From: Ruminococcus sp.
Lineage (GTDB): Bacteria; Bacillota; Clostridia; Oscillospirales; Ruminococcaceae
Direction: 5' to 3'
NCBI RefSeq assembly: GCF_019423705.1
Contig: NZ_JAHZAX010000007.1
Location: 1-64,000, forward strand
Length of the DNA stretch: 64,000 nt
The notes below the pieces were generated by a model. That model made no database searches. It was given only the letters and a program-made list of their open reading frames with translations, and had not been told where the DNA came from. Position numbers and translations under genes: made by a program. The stretch's first letter is position 1; each line of letters begins with the position of its first letter. Below are positions 17,564-25,197 of this stretch, one piece after another.

Positions 17564-17590
17564 TCTGTGGAAACAAAAAGAGAGGACAAT

Positions 17591-19387
17591 ATGATAGAGC
17601 TTAATTATCCATTTGACAATGGGTTTATAATGAAAAAGAAAAGATCGCTGAAAAGGCAGCTTTTGGGCGACGGGGCGGTGCGTGTCAAGAAAAAGATCGC
17701 TGTGCTGGGCGGCTCAACTACTGACGATATCGTTTCGGTTCTGGAGCTGTTTTTGCTGGATATGGGCTTTGAGTGCAAATTTTATCAGTCTGAGTACGGG
17801 CAGTTTTGGCAGGACGCCGTGTTCTCAAATGAGGAGCTTGACAGCTTTGCGCCTGACCTTGTGTATATCCACACCAGCCTTAGAAATCTCAGCTTTTTGC
17901 CGACGCCGAGATCGACTGAGCAGGAGATAGAGCAGGCTTTGAACGCTGAGCTTGACAAGCTTTCGCAGGCTTGGGACGGAGTGAAAGAGCATTTCAATTG
18001 CCCCGTGATACAAAATAATTTTGAGCTGCCTTCCTATCGGCTTATGGGAAATATGGACGCTTCCGACAGGCGTGGTGCGGTGAATTTCGTCACACGGCTG
18101 AATGTGAAGCTTTATGACAGGATAGCAGAGCGAAAGGAAATCTATCTCAACGATATCAACTGGCTGTCGGCGGCTTATGGGCTGGAAAAATGGAGCGACC
18201 CGAAGTTCTGGTATCTTTATAAGTATGCGCTTGATATTAACGCTATCCCAGAGCTGGCTTTTCAGATCGCCAATATCATAAAGGCGATATTTGGCAAGAA
18301 TAAAAAGGCGCTGGCGCTTGACCTTGACAACACCCTTTGGGGCGGTATTGTCGGCGATGACGGAGCGGAGAACCTTGAGATCGGCAAAGAGACCGCCGAG
18401 GCTATGGCTTATTACGAGTTTCAGAAGTATGTAAAGGCTCATAAGGATATCGGCGTGCTGCTGACTGTTTGCTCGAAAAATGAGGAGGAGAACGCTATTG
18501 CAGGGCTTTCTCACCCCGAGGGCGTGCTTAGGCCGGCGGACTTTGTGAATATCAAGGCAAACTGGCTCCCAAAGGACAAAAATATTGCGGATATTGCGCA
18601 GGAGCTCAACATTCTTGCGGAGTCTATCGTCTTTGTGGACGATAACCCTGCGGAGCGTGAGATAGTGAGAGAGCAGCTTGCAGGAACGGCTGTTCCTGAG
18701 ATCGGCGAGGTGACGGACTATGTCAGGGTGCTCGATCGGTCGGGATTTTTTGAGACTGTATCACTTTCTGAGGACGATTTCAAACGCAATGAAATGTATC
18801 GTGCAAATGCCGAGCGTGCAAAGGCGCAGAGCAGGTTTGAAAACTATGAGGACTATCTGCTGAGCCTTGAAATGCGTGGTAAGATCGCAGATTTTTCGCC
18901 GATGTATATTCAGCGGATAACCCAGCTGACGAACAAGAGCAACCAGTTCAACCTCACCACAAAGCGCTATACTGTGGAGCAAATGGAAACGGTTTATGAT
19001 TCCGACGAGTATGTGCGGCTTTACGGCAAGCTTTACGATAAGTTCGGTGATAACGGCGTTGTGGCGGTGACTATCGGAAAGCTGCGTGAGGTCAAAGAGG
19101 GCGCAAAGGCGCTTGATATCGAGCTTTGGCTTATGTCCTGTCGGGTGCTCAAACGTGATATGGAGCTTGCAATGCTTGACAGGCTGGTGGAAGAGGCGAA
19201 AAAGCGTGGGGTCAGCGAGATATTCGGCTATTACTATCCCACGGCGAAAAATAAAATGGTGGCAGGCCTTTACGAGAGTTTCGGCTTTGAAAAGGTCAGC
19301 GAAAATGAGGACGGAAGCACGGTTTGGAAGCTTTGTACTGAGGGTTATGTGAATAAAAACAAGGTCATAGAGATTGTAACTGATTAG
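17591..19387 (+). CDS. FkbH-like HAD-IIIC family protein
   Basis: A 598-residue protein. An N-terminal domain of about 200 residues (VLGGSTTDD..., SGNH-like in outline) precedes a HAD-IIIC phosphatase core with D244-L-D246-NTLWGGIVGDDG, CSKNEEE and FVDDNPAERE, and a C-terminal GNAT-like domain (QLTNKSNQFNLTTKRY, IELWLMSCRVLKRDMELAML). Characterised FkbH proteins take 1,3-bisphosphoglycerate, remove phosphate and load a glyceryl group on an acyl carrier protein. ATG 17591 has GAGG just upstream; a GTG at 17567 would add eight residues. The acyl carrier protein gene follows, consistent with that activity. Confidence 0.9.
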   Translation: MIELNYPFDNGFIMKKKRSLKRQLLGDGAVRVKKKIAVLGGSTTDDIVSVLELFLLDMGFECKFYQSEYGQFWQDAVFSNEELDSFAPDLVYIHTSLRNLSFLPTPRSTEQEIEQALNAELDKLSQAWDGVKEHFNCPVIQNNFELPSYRLMGNMDASDRRGAVNFVTRLNVKLYDRIAERKEIYLNDINWLSAAYGLEKWSDPKFWYLYKYALDINAIPELAFQIANIIKAIFGKNKKALALDLDNTLWGGIVGDDGAENLEIGKETAEAMAYYEFQKYVKAHKDIGVLLTVCSKNEEENAIAGLSHPEGVLRPADFVNIKANWLPKDKNIADIAQELNILAESIVFVDDNPAEREIVREQLAGTAVPEIGEVTDYVRVLDRSGFFETVSLSEDDFKRNEMYRANAERAKAQSRFENYEDYLLSLEMRGKIADFSPMYIQRITQLTNKSNQFNLTTKRYTVEQMETVYDSDEYVRLYGKLYDKFGDNGVVAVTIGKLREVKEGAKALDIELWLMSCRVLKRDMELAMLDRLVEEAKKRGVSEIFGYYYPTAKNKMVAGLYESFGFEKVSENEDGSTVWKLCTEGYVNKNKVIEIVTD

Positions 19388-19437
19388 AAAGTCAAGAATA
19401 AGTTGGTCGTTTAGGACGCAAAAAAATTTTTTTGTGG

Positions 19438-19496
19438 TGTAGGGGCGAAAATTGTTGTTCGACAAAGCTCACAACAATTTACGTTCGCCCGTTAAT
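19438..19496. repeat. Dispersed repeat between the FkbH-like and ACP genes
   Basis: TAGGGGCGAAAATTGTTGTT, CGACAAAGCTCACAACAATTT and ACGTTCGCCCGTTA. It combines the outer GGGCGAA/TTCGCCC arms of the short palindrome with the inner AATTGTTGTTCGACAAGGCT hairpin of family 1. It fills much of the only long gap in the operon. Confidence 0.7.
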
Positions 19497-19552
19497 TAGC
19501 TGGCTGAAAGATAATAAAAGTTTGATTTTCATTATATAAAGGAGGAAATTTT

Positions 19553-19798
19553 ATGCTTAATGACAAGGAATTGCTTGAAAGGCTGAACGATGTGTTCAGA
19601 GACGTTTTTGATGATGATGACATCGTGGTGGACGAAAACACCACCGCCGACGATATCGAGGACTGGGACTCTATCGAGCACATCACCCTTATCGGCGCTG
19701 TTGAGGACGAATTTGGTATGCGTTTCAAAATGGGCGAGGTATCAGGTATGCAGGACGTTGGCGAGATGATATCCATTATCAAGGCAAGGGGCAAATAA
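19553..19798 (+). CDS. Acyl carrier protein
   Basis: An 81-residue acidic four-helix carrier. The 4'-phosphopantetheine attachment site is Ser40 in EDWDSIEHITLI. DSIEH in place of the fatty-acid DSLD pattern, and its operon partners, point to a dedicated carrier and not the housekeeping AcpP. A strong AAAGGAGG site precedes ATG 19553. It lies 165 bases after the FkbH-like gene, the gap being taken up by a repeat. Likely load: a glyceryl or related C3 acyl thioester made by the FkbH-like protein. Confidence 0.92.
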   Translation: MLNDKELLERLNDVFRDVFDDDDIVVDENTTADDIEDWDSIEHITLIGAVEDEFGMRFKMGEVSGMQDVGEMISIIKARGK

Positions 19799-19819
19799 TT
19801 TGCATATGTAGTAATATAT

Positions 19820-19853
19820 AGGCGATACGGCGATCAAGCTTGCTGTATCGCCT
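19820..19853 (+). terminator. Hairpin after the ACP gene, probable operon terminator
   Basis: AGGCGATACGGC / GCTGTATCGCCT, a near-perfect 12-bp stem 21 bases after the stop codon. The T run that follows is poor (TGCTTATTTAATTT), so termination strength is uncertain. Confidence 0.65.
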
Positions 19854-19928
19854 TGCTTATTTAATTTGATATAAGATGAATTATTAAGCAAATTTGTTGC
19901 TAATATTTATGGCACAAAATTGAAATTG

Positions 19929-19983
19929 CATAATATATTGACTTTTACTTGGCGTTTTGCTGCGTAAATGTCAATATATTATG
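19929..19983. repeat. 20-bp inverted repeat with 15-base loop
   Basis: CATAATATATTGACTTTTAC (19929-19948) against GTAAATGTCAATATATTATG (19964-19983) with one mismatch. Each arm contains TTGAC, so divergent promoter-like -35 elements are built in. No gene in the AT-rich 19.85-20.2 kb stretch. Confidence 0.7.
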
Positions 19984-20057
19984 GTTTGTTTGTCCGCTTT
20001 ATATAATTTATATACTTAAACGTTTTTAGTTTTGATGTAGTTTATTTAATCTGACAA

Positions 20058-20086
20058 TTGTATTATTTATTAACTTATAGTATAAT
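20058..20086 (+). promoter_or_regulatory. Promoter of the choice-of-anchor A surface protein
   Basis: TTGTAT (20058-20063), 17-base spacer, TATAAT (20081-20086). The 20-mer TTATAGTATAATAAATATAA around the -10 is repeated exactly at the DivIVA-like gene promoter. Confidence 0.65.
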
Positions 20087-20208
20087 AAATATAACGAATT
20101 ATTAAGTTAAGTTTAACGAAAGCGGTGGTTAAAAACCGTGCGGATTGAAAATTGGAAAACTGGAAAATTGAAAAGTGAAAAGGGATCTTTCAAGGAGATG
20201 TTTAGATT

Positions 20209-20940
20209 ATGAAGGCGATCATCAGAACAGCCGCAGGCGTTACAGCAGCGGCAGTAGCAGTAACAACAAGTCTGGCAGCGGTATCGGCAGACAACGATAA
20301 ATATTCAAAGCCATATACTATCAAAAACGTGCTGTCAGACTATGAATTCTTTGTTGAGGGCGATTTCAACAGCGCAAGCCACATTGTCGGCGCTATCGCA
20401 GCAGGCGGCACACTTTCCGTTGGTTCTTTCGGTGATGGACAGATCGTTCCGTCATACGGCCACGTTCTCAAGTACAATTCATTCGGCAACAGCCAATGGG
20501 TAGACGAGGCACACAAGAACAATACAGTTTATTACGGCACATCAAAGAGCAACGTAAACGGCGACAATTTCATTGAGAATGATACATATATCGACTTTTC
20601 TGAGGCTATGGAGAAGATCAGAAAAGAGTCGGCTTGGATCGCAAAGACAGGCACAAAGCTTGACGACAGCAATTACGATGTAAGCACACAGACTGTTACA
20701 ATTGATCTTACAAATACAGACAGCAAGAGCTTTACGATCGGTTATGATCTTTATTCAAAGACTACAACAGCTTCTTCAAAGGCAGTTGATTCTGCTAACA
20801 ACTCCAACCCTAAGACAGGTGCGGCAGCTACAACAGCGGCAGCAGTTCTTCTTGGAGCAGCAAGCGTTCTCGCAGTTTCAAAGAAGTCCGAAAATGACGA
20901 TGACAACGCTAATGCTGAGAAGTCTGACAAGGACGAGTAA
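20209..20940 (+). CDS. Choice-of-anchor A domain surface protein with NPKTG-type anchor
   Basis: A 243-residue secreted protein. Residues 1-27 are a signal peptide (VSA-DN cleavage likely). The domain beginning YEFFVEGDFNSASHIVGAIAAGGTLSVGSFG matches the pattern of choice-of-anchor A / adhesive surface domains, which usually carry varied wall anchors. At about residue 204 comes NPKTGA, then a hydrophobic stretch of about 20 residues, KK, and an unusually long acidic tail of about 20 residues. The NPxTG plus hydrophobic segment looks like a sortase-type sorting signal; the acidic tail is atypical. AAGGAG 9 bases upstream fixes ATG 20209. It is a monocistronic gene. Confidence 0.78.
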   Translation: MKAIIRTAAGVTAAAVAVTTSLAAVSADNDKYSKPYTIKNVLSDYEFFVEGDFNSASHIVGAIAAGGTLSVGSFGDGQIVPSYGHVLKYNSFGNSQWVDEAHKNNTVYYGTSKSNVNGDNFIENDTYIDFSEAMEKIRKESAWIAKTGTKLDDSNYDVSTQTVTIDLTNTDSKSFTIGYDLYSKTTTASSKAVDSANNSNPKTGAAATTAAAVLLGAASVLAVSKKSENDDDNANAEKSDKDE

Positions 20941-20995
20941 GAAGGTAAAAATATAAATTTGCTTATTTGATTTTCTTCATAATAATTTTCCAATG

Positions 20996-21026
20996 CGGCG
21001 GTACGGCTCAAAAGGCTGTACCGCCG
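20996..21026 (+). terminator. Terminator of the surface protein gene
   Basis: CGGCGGTACGGC...GCTGTACCGCCG hairpin, 55 bases after the stop, followed by TAAACTTTTT and a later run of eight T. Confidence 0.75.
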
Positions 21027-21068
21027 TAAACTTTTTGTGCATTTTTTTTGCAATTTGGTATTTTTGTC

Positions 21069-21097
21069 TTGCAATGTGGGAGAAAATGCGTTATACT
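21069..21097 (+). promoter_or_regulatory. Promoter of the 21.2 kb unknown gene
   Basis: TTGCAA (21069-21074), 17-base spacer, TATACT (21092-21097). Confidence 0.6.
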
Positions 21098-21170
21098 AAG
21101 CTTATGAAGCTTATGAAGTTTATGATATTTACGATATTATGATATCTATTATCGGAGGTATATTTTATAT

Positions 21171-21728
21171 ATGGAAAAGCAATTTAGTCTCTGCCAAGGC
21201 GTTTCGGTTGAGGGCGCTGACAAGCTGCGCTCCTGCTGGTGCGGAAATGGCGAGAATATCAGCGGCATACTGAGCTGCGAGCTTATCGCAAAGACCGCCA
21301 GCGCATTTATCGAAAAGCTGGGCGAGCCTATCTTTTTCTTCCTCGAGCTTTCAGAGGGCGAGGGCTTTAAGACTTATTATCTCGACAACTGCACGAAAGA
21401 GGTCGCCCTTGCGATAATGAAGCGCTACGGCGCTTTGCTGGTCAATGACGGCACTTCCAGATTCGGCTTCGGCTCTCACAAAAACGACGAGGAGATATAT
21501 TTCACCGACTATCAGGAATTTCAGATATATTCCCCGAACCCTCAGAAGATCGCAAAGATATTCTCAAGGCTTGGTGTTGAAAAGGTGCAAGAGGACGACA
21601 TCGTCACAATGTGGGATCTTATCAGAGAGGACAATGTTGGCTGCCTTTCCTGCGTTGAGGCGGACGGAGAAACTGTTGCCGATATCGTCGAGAACCTCAA
21701 GCCTGAGGGTATGTATGAGGCTGAGTAA
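21171..21728 (+). CDS. Uncharacterised soluble protein
   Basis: A 185-residue protein I do not recognise. It has no signal peptide or membrane segment, is acidic, and has a mixed alpha/beta look with four Cys (CQG, CWCG, SC, SCVEA). Codon use matches the neighbours, and a GGAGGT site lies upstream of ATG 21171, so it is a real gene. It has its own promoter and is followed 61 bases later by the pyrophosphatase gene, with which it may be cotranscribed. Confidence 0.75.
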   Translation: MEKQFSLCQGVSVEGADKLRSCWCGNGENISGILSCELIAKTASAFIEKLGEPIFFFLELSEGEGFKTYYLDNCTKEVALAIMKRYGALLVNDGTSRFGFGSHKNDEEIYFTDYQEFQIYSPNPQKIAKIFSRLGVEKVQEDDIVTMWDLIREDNVGCLSCVEADGETVADIVENLKPEGMYEAE

Positions 21729-21789
21729 AGCGAAAGAACTATTTTGACATAATAAAATAAAATCAGAAATACACAAGGAGGAAATTTAT

Positions 21790-22320
21790 ATGAACATATG
21801 GCACGATATTTCACCAAAGGCTATTTCAAAGGAAAAATTCACAGCGGTCATCGAGATACCAAGAGGCTCAAAGGTCAAGTATGAGCTTGACAAGTCAACG
21901 GGTCTGCTGAGAATGGACAGAATACTTTATACATCGACCCACTATCCTGCAAACTACGGATTTATCCCGAGAACTTACGCAGAGGACGGCGACCCGCTTG
22001 ACGTGCTGGTGCTCTGCTCTGAGACGCTGGAGCCGCTTTCGCTGGTGGACTGCTATCCTATCGGCGTTATCACAATGCTTGACAACGGTGCGGCTGACGA
22101 GAAGATAATCTGTATCCCTGAGAACGATCCGACTTACAACGTTTATAAGGATATTTCAGAGCTTCCGAAGCACATTTTTGACGAAATGTCGCACTTCTTC
22201 TCCGTTTACAAGGCTCTCGAGCACAAGGATACCGTTATCGACGACGTTAAGGATCACGAGGCGGCTGTTGAGATCGTCGCAAAGTGCATCGACAGATATA
22301 TCGAAAGCTATTGCAGATAA
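21790..22320 (+). CDS. ppa: Inorganic diphosphatase (family I)
   Basis: Cytoplasmic enzyme that hydrolyses pyrophosphate to two phosphates and so drives biosynthetic reactions. The 176-residue protein has the family I substrate and metal residues: VIEIPRGSKVKYELDK, the YPANYGFIPRT loop, and the signature DGDPLDVLVL with its metal-binding aspartates. Length is typical of the bacterial enzyme. AAGGAGG precedes ATG 21790. Confidence 0.97.
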   Translation: MNIWHDISPKAISKEKFTAVIEIPRGSKVKYELDKSTGLLRMDRILYTSTHYPANYGFIPRTYAEDGDPLDVLVLCSETLEPLSLVDCYPIGVITMLDNGAADEKIICIPENDPTYNVYKDISELPKHIFDEMSHFFSVYKALEHKDTVIDDVKDHEAAVEIVAKCIDRYIESYCR

Positions 22321-22356
22321 TAATTTTACAATTGCACAATTGCATAGAATTTTTAT

Positions 22357-22392
22357 CGGGCGGACTGCGTTTGCGGTCTGTCCGATTTTTTT
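22357..22392 (+). terminator. Terminator of ppa
   Basis: CGGGCGGAC...GTCTGTCCG stem with G-U pairs and a loop TGCGTTTGCG, followed by ATTTTTTT. Confidence 0.85.
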
Positions 22393-22728
22393 GTTGAGGT
22401 ATTTGCTTTGCAACTGTATGTTGTATCAACGGCGGCTTGTGAGGGCGGAGGGCCACAGGATTTTGCGGTTTTGTGCAATTTTACTATTATTTTGCCTGTA
22501 AAATGGTTTGTAAGGAGGTTTTGCGGACTTGTGGACTGCAAAATGTAAATTTTCTTTCACGGCGCTTTAAAATTGCCTTAAAGCATAATGTAATAATTAA
22601 CTGAGTAAACAAATTACTTTGTTACCGATTTTTAACCTTTATTCGGCAGGGTTCAAAGGGGTCTGACATTTATCGTGATTTTTCACAGAGAAGTGATGGA
22701 AAATTGTTAGACTTTTTGCGATACCCTA

Positions 22729-22757
22729 TTGACGTACACTATATATTGTGGTAAAAT
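22729..22757 (+). promoter_or_regulatory. Distal promoter upstream of the dcw cluster
   Basis: TTGACG (22729-22734), 17-base spacer, TAAAAT (22752-22757). It lies 380 bases before mraZ. The leader holds an imperfect hairpin (AACCTGCC...GGCGGTT, about 22799-22840) and spaced repeats GTTACAAATTA (22880), GTGACAAATTA (22898) and GTTACAAAAAT (22919). Between ppa and here (22393-22728) I see only AT-rich sequence. Confidence 0.65.
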
Positions 22758-23006
22758 AGTTTTGTAAGAACTAATTGTACTTGAAAATGACTTTTTGAAC
22801 CTGCCGCAAGGTCGTCATTATACAGAGGTCTAGGCGGTTTTGATATCAATATATAGCGCTCGAAAAAGTTAATAAAAAAGTTACAAATTACAGACCGGTG
22901 ACAAATTATCCGGGCAAGGTTACAAAAATCCCATAAAAACACCTCGAAAATTGTAAAGTGTCCAAGAAAAATCCCTTGCGAAGTTTCACTTTGGGAAAAA
23001 TTACTG

Positions 23007-23035
23007 TTGCAATTTTCTATAATATAGTGTATAAT
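23007..23035 (+). promoter_or_regulatory. Proximal mraZ promoter
   Basis: TTGCAA (23007-23012), 17-base spacer, TATAAT (23030-23035), directly before the phased repeats that look like MraZ boxes. Confidence 0.7.
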
Positions 23036-23040
23036 TAATG

Positions 23041-23090
23041 TATGGTGGTTAAAAGTGCGAAAAAGTGGTGACAAGTGTCACGAAAGTGCA
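23041..23090 (+). promoter_or_regulatory. MraZ-box array (about 10-bp direct repeats)
   Basis: GTG cores lie at 23045, 23055, 23065, 23075 and 23086. The units read AAAAGTGCGA, AAAAGTGGTG, ACAAGTGTCA and GAAAGTGCA. This matches the AAAGTG(T/G)N3 box repeats described for MraZ autoregulation in other bacteria, and the array covers the likely transcription start of the proximal promoter. Confidence 0.7.
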
Positions 23091-23136
23091 TTTTTAAAAC
23101 TGGATTTAGATTATGCTATTGACGGAGGTGAACGGC

Positions 23137-23568
23137 TTGCTGACTTGTATGCTCAAAGGTACTTATAACCAGACGATGGACGCAAAGGGAAGAATGACTT
23201 TTCCAACAAAGCTCAGAGAGATAATCGGCGAGCGGTTCATTGTTACTAAAGGTATAGACGGCTGCCTTTTCGTTTACTCGATGGAGGATTTTGAAAAGAA
23301 GGCCGAGAAGATCAGAAGCCTGCCTATGGCGAAGGCGAGAGCACTCCAGCGAAGCTTTATGGCTTGGGCGTGCGAGGTCGAGCCGGACAAGCAGGGACGT
23401 ATCCTTGTGCCCCAGTCCCTTAGAGAAGTGGCAGGGCTTGAAAAGGAGATCGTCGTTGCAGGCGTTTCCGACAGATGTGAGATATGGGATAAGCAGCGCT
23501 GGGACGATTTCAATAACAGCGTTGACGATGAAGAGCTTATGGAAGCTTTGGAGGGACTTGATTTTTAA
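23137..23568 (+). CDS. mraZ: Transcriptional regulator MraZ
   Basis: MraZ is an AbrB-like ring-forming DNA-binding protein that represses the division and cell wall cluster. The 143-residue protein has two tandem SpoVT/AbrB halves, each with the DxxGR signature: MDAKGRMTFPTKLRE near the start and PDKQGRILVPQSLRE in the middle. I take TTG 23137 as start, 6 bases after GGAGGTG; ATG 23113 would read through the ribosome site, and ATG 23149 is too far from it. The stop overlaps the rsmH start as TAATG. Confidence 0.93.
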   Translation: MLTCMLKGTYNQTMDAKGRMTFPTKLREIIGERFIVTKGIDGCLFVYSMEDFEKKAEKIRSLPMAKARALQRSFMAWACEVEPDKQGRILVPQSLREVAGLEKEIVVAGVSDRCEIWDKQRWDDFNNSVDDEELMEALEGLDF

Positions 23569-24503
23569 TGGAATTCAACCACGTTCCCGTACTTCTGAAC
23601 GAGTGCCTTGAGGGGCTGAATATTCGTCCCGACGGCATTTACTGCGACGGAACAGCAGGCGGTGCAGGACATTCGAGAGAGATAGCGAAAAGGCTTGACG
23701 GCGAAAAGGGTGGCAGGCTCATATCTATCGACAGAGACCCCGAGGCTGTAAAAGTTGCGACTGAAAGGCTTGCAGGATATCCTGCGCAGGTCGTTAAAGG
23801 AAATTATTCTGAGATAGATGAGATACTTGAAAGGCTGGGCATAAGCGGCGTTGACGGCATTTTGCTTGACCTTGGCGTTTCATCTTATCAGCTTGATAAT
23901 GCAGAGAGAGGCTTTTCTTATCACAATGACGCACCGCTTGATATGAGAATGTCGGGCGAGGGGCTTTCTGCGAAGGATGTTGTGAACGGATATGATTATC
24001 AGAGCCTTGCAAGGATAATCTTTGAATACGGCGAAGAGAAGTTTTCGAGGGGCATTGCTTCTAAAATAGTCAAATACAGAGAACAAAAACAGATAGAGAC
24101 AACATTGGAGCTTGCCGAGATAATAAAAAGTGCAGTTCCGCAAAAAGCAAGACGGGAGAAAAATCCCTGCAAAAAGACTTTCCAAGCTATAAGGATAGAA
24201 GTGAACAAAGAGCTTGAGCATTTGAATATCGCTCTTGACAAGGCGTTTGACTGCCTTAACGTTGGCGGCAGGCTTTGTATCATCACTTTCCATTCCCTTG
24301 AGGACAGGCTCGTTAAGCAGAGGTTCCAAAGCTTCTGCAAGGGCTGTATTTGTCCGCCGGACTTTCCGCAATGTATATGCGGAAGAACGCCGAGAGGAAA
24401 GCTTGCGAACAGAAAGCCTATCGAGGCTGGGGAGAGCGAACTTGCTCAGAACAAGCGAAGCCACAGCGCAAAGCTGAGGGTCATCGAAAAGATCAAGGAA
24501 TAA
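23568..24503 (+). CDS. rsmH: 16S rRNA (cytosine(1402)-N(4))-methyltransferase RsmH
   Basis: SAM-dependent enzyme that methylates N4 of C1402 of 16S rRNA in the ribosomal P site. The 311-residue protein opens with HVPVLLNECLEGL, then the SAM-binding YCDGTAGGAGHS, the LLDLGVSSYQLD motif, an RIEVNKEL segment, and the C-terminal HSLEDRLVKQRF block with a Cys cluster (CKGCICPPDFPQCIC). Its start overlaps the mraZ stop by one base, so translation is coupled. Confidence 0.97.
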   Translation: MEFNHVPVLLNECLEGLNIRPDGIYCDGTAGGAGHSREIAKRLDGEKGGRLISIDRDPEAVKVATERLAGYPAQVVKGNYSEIDEILERLGISGVDGILLDLGVSSYQLDNAERGFSYHNDAPLDMRMSGEGLSAKDVVNGYDYQSLARIIFEYGEEKFSRGIASKIVKYREQKQIETTLELAEIIKSAVPQKARREKNPCKKTFQAIRIEVNKELEHLNIALDKAFDCLNVGGRLCIITFHSLEDRLVKQRFQSFCKGCICPPDFPQCICGRTPRGKLANRKPIEAGESELAQNKRSHSAKLRVIEKIKE

Positions 24504-24560
24504 AAGACCGACGTCTTAAAATTTCTGACTGTGTAAAAATGTGAGAGGTGTTTACCTATA

Positions 24561-25034
24561 ATGGCAAAGGTACATAATTTAGCTTACGATTACAGCATTT
24601 ACGATAATGCGGAAGAGCAGGCTGTAAGAGAGATAAAATATAAGAAAAATCCTGCGGCGAAGCAGAAAAAGACTTCTGTTGTGAAGATAATGGCGGTCTG
24701 TATGCTTGCGCTGGCGATATTCGGTGCGATGATATTCGGCAAGGTGGAGATATCGAGCCTTTGCTCAGAGCAGACAAAGCAGCTCGAGCAGCTTGAACAG
24801 CTTCAGGGCGAGAATGTCAGCCTTCAGTCTGAGCTGGCTCAAAAGACTAATATGTCAAAGGTTGAAGAGTACGCAGAGAACGAGCTGGGACTGAAAAAAC
24901 TGGACAAATCACAGATCGAATATGTAACAGTTGACTCCGACTCCGTTGCCAAAGTGGTAAAGACTGAGGAGAGCAATGTGTTCGTTAAGATTAAGCGCTG
25001 GTTCAGCTCCGTGCTGGAATATATCGGCGCTTAG
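24561..25034 (+). CDS. ftsL: Cell division protein FtsL
   Basis: FtsL is a bitopic septal protein that with DivIC and FtsQ/DivIB activates FtsW-FtsI. The 157-residue protein has a charged cytoplasmic N-terminus (about 1-38), one membrane helix (about 40-60), and an outer coiled coil of Gln/Leu/Glu heptads (about 66-95). The AENELGLKKLDKSQIEYV segment typical of FtsL/DivIC follows. Position between rsmH and the class B PBP is the classic ftsL place. A C-terminal extension of about 30 residues is more than usual. Confidence 0.88.
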   Translation: MAKVHNLAYDYSIYDNAEEQAVREIKYKKNPAAKQKKTSVVKIMAVCMLALAIFGAMIFGKVEISSLCSEQTKQLEQLEQLQGENVSLQSELAQKTNMSKVEEYAENELGLKKLDKSQIEYVTVDSDSVAKVVKTEESNVFVKIKRWFSSVLEYIGA

Positions 25035-25197
25035 TGAATAAAATATTTATGGGGAAAGTTAGGGACAAGATTTGTGCTTAGCTTTCTTGTTCTATTAATT
25101 TGTATGTGTAATTTTTCGTAAATTTATGATTTTTGCCGCAATGTGCTAAAATGTTGAAGATTTTGCATATCGGCAATATCATTGAAGGGAGATATTT

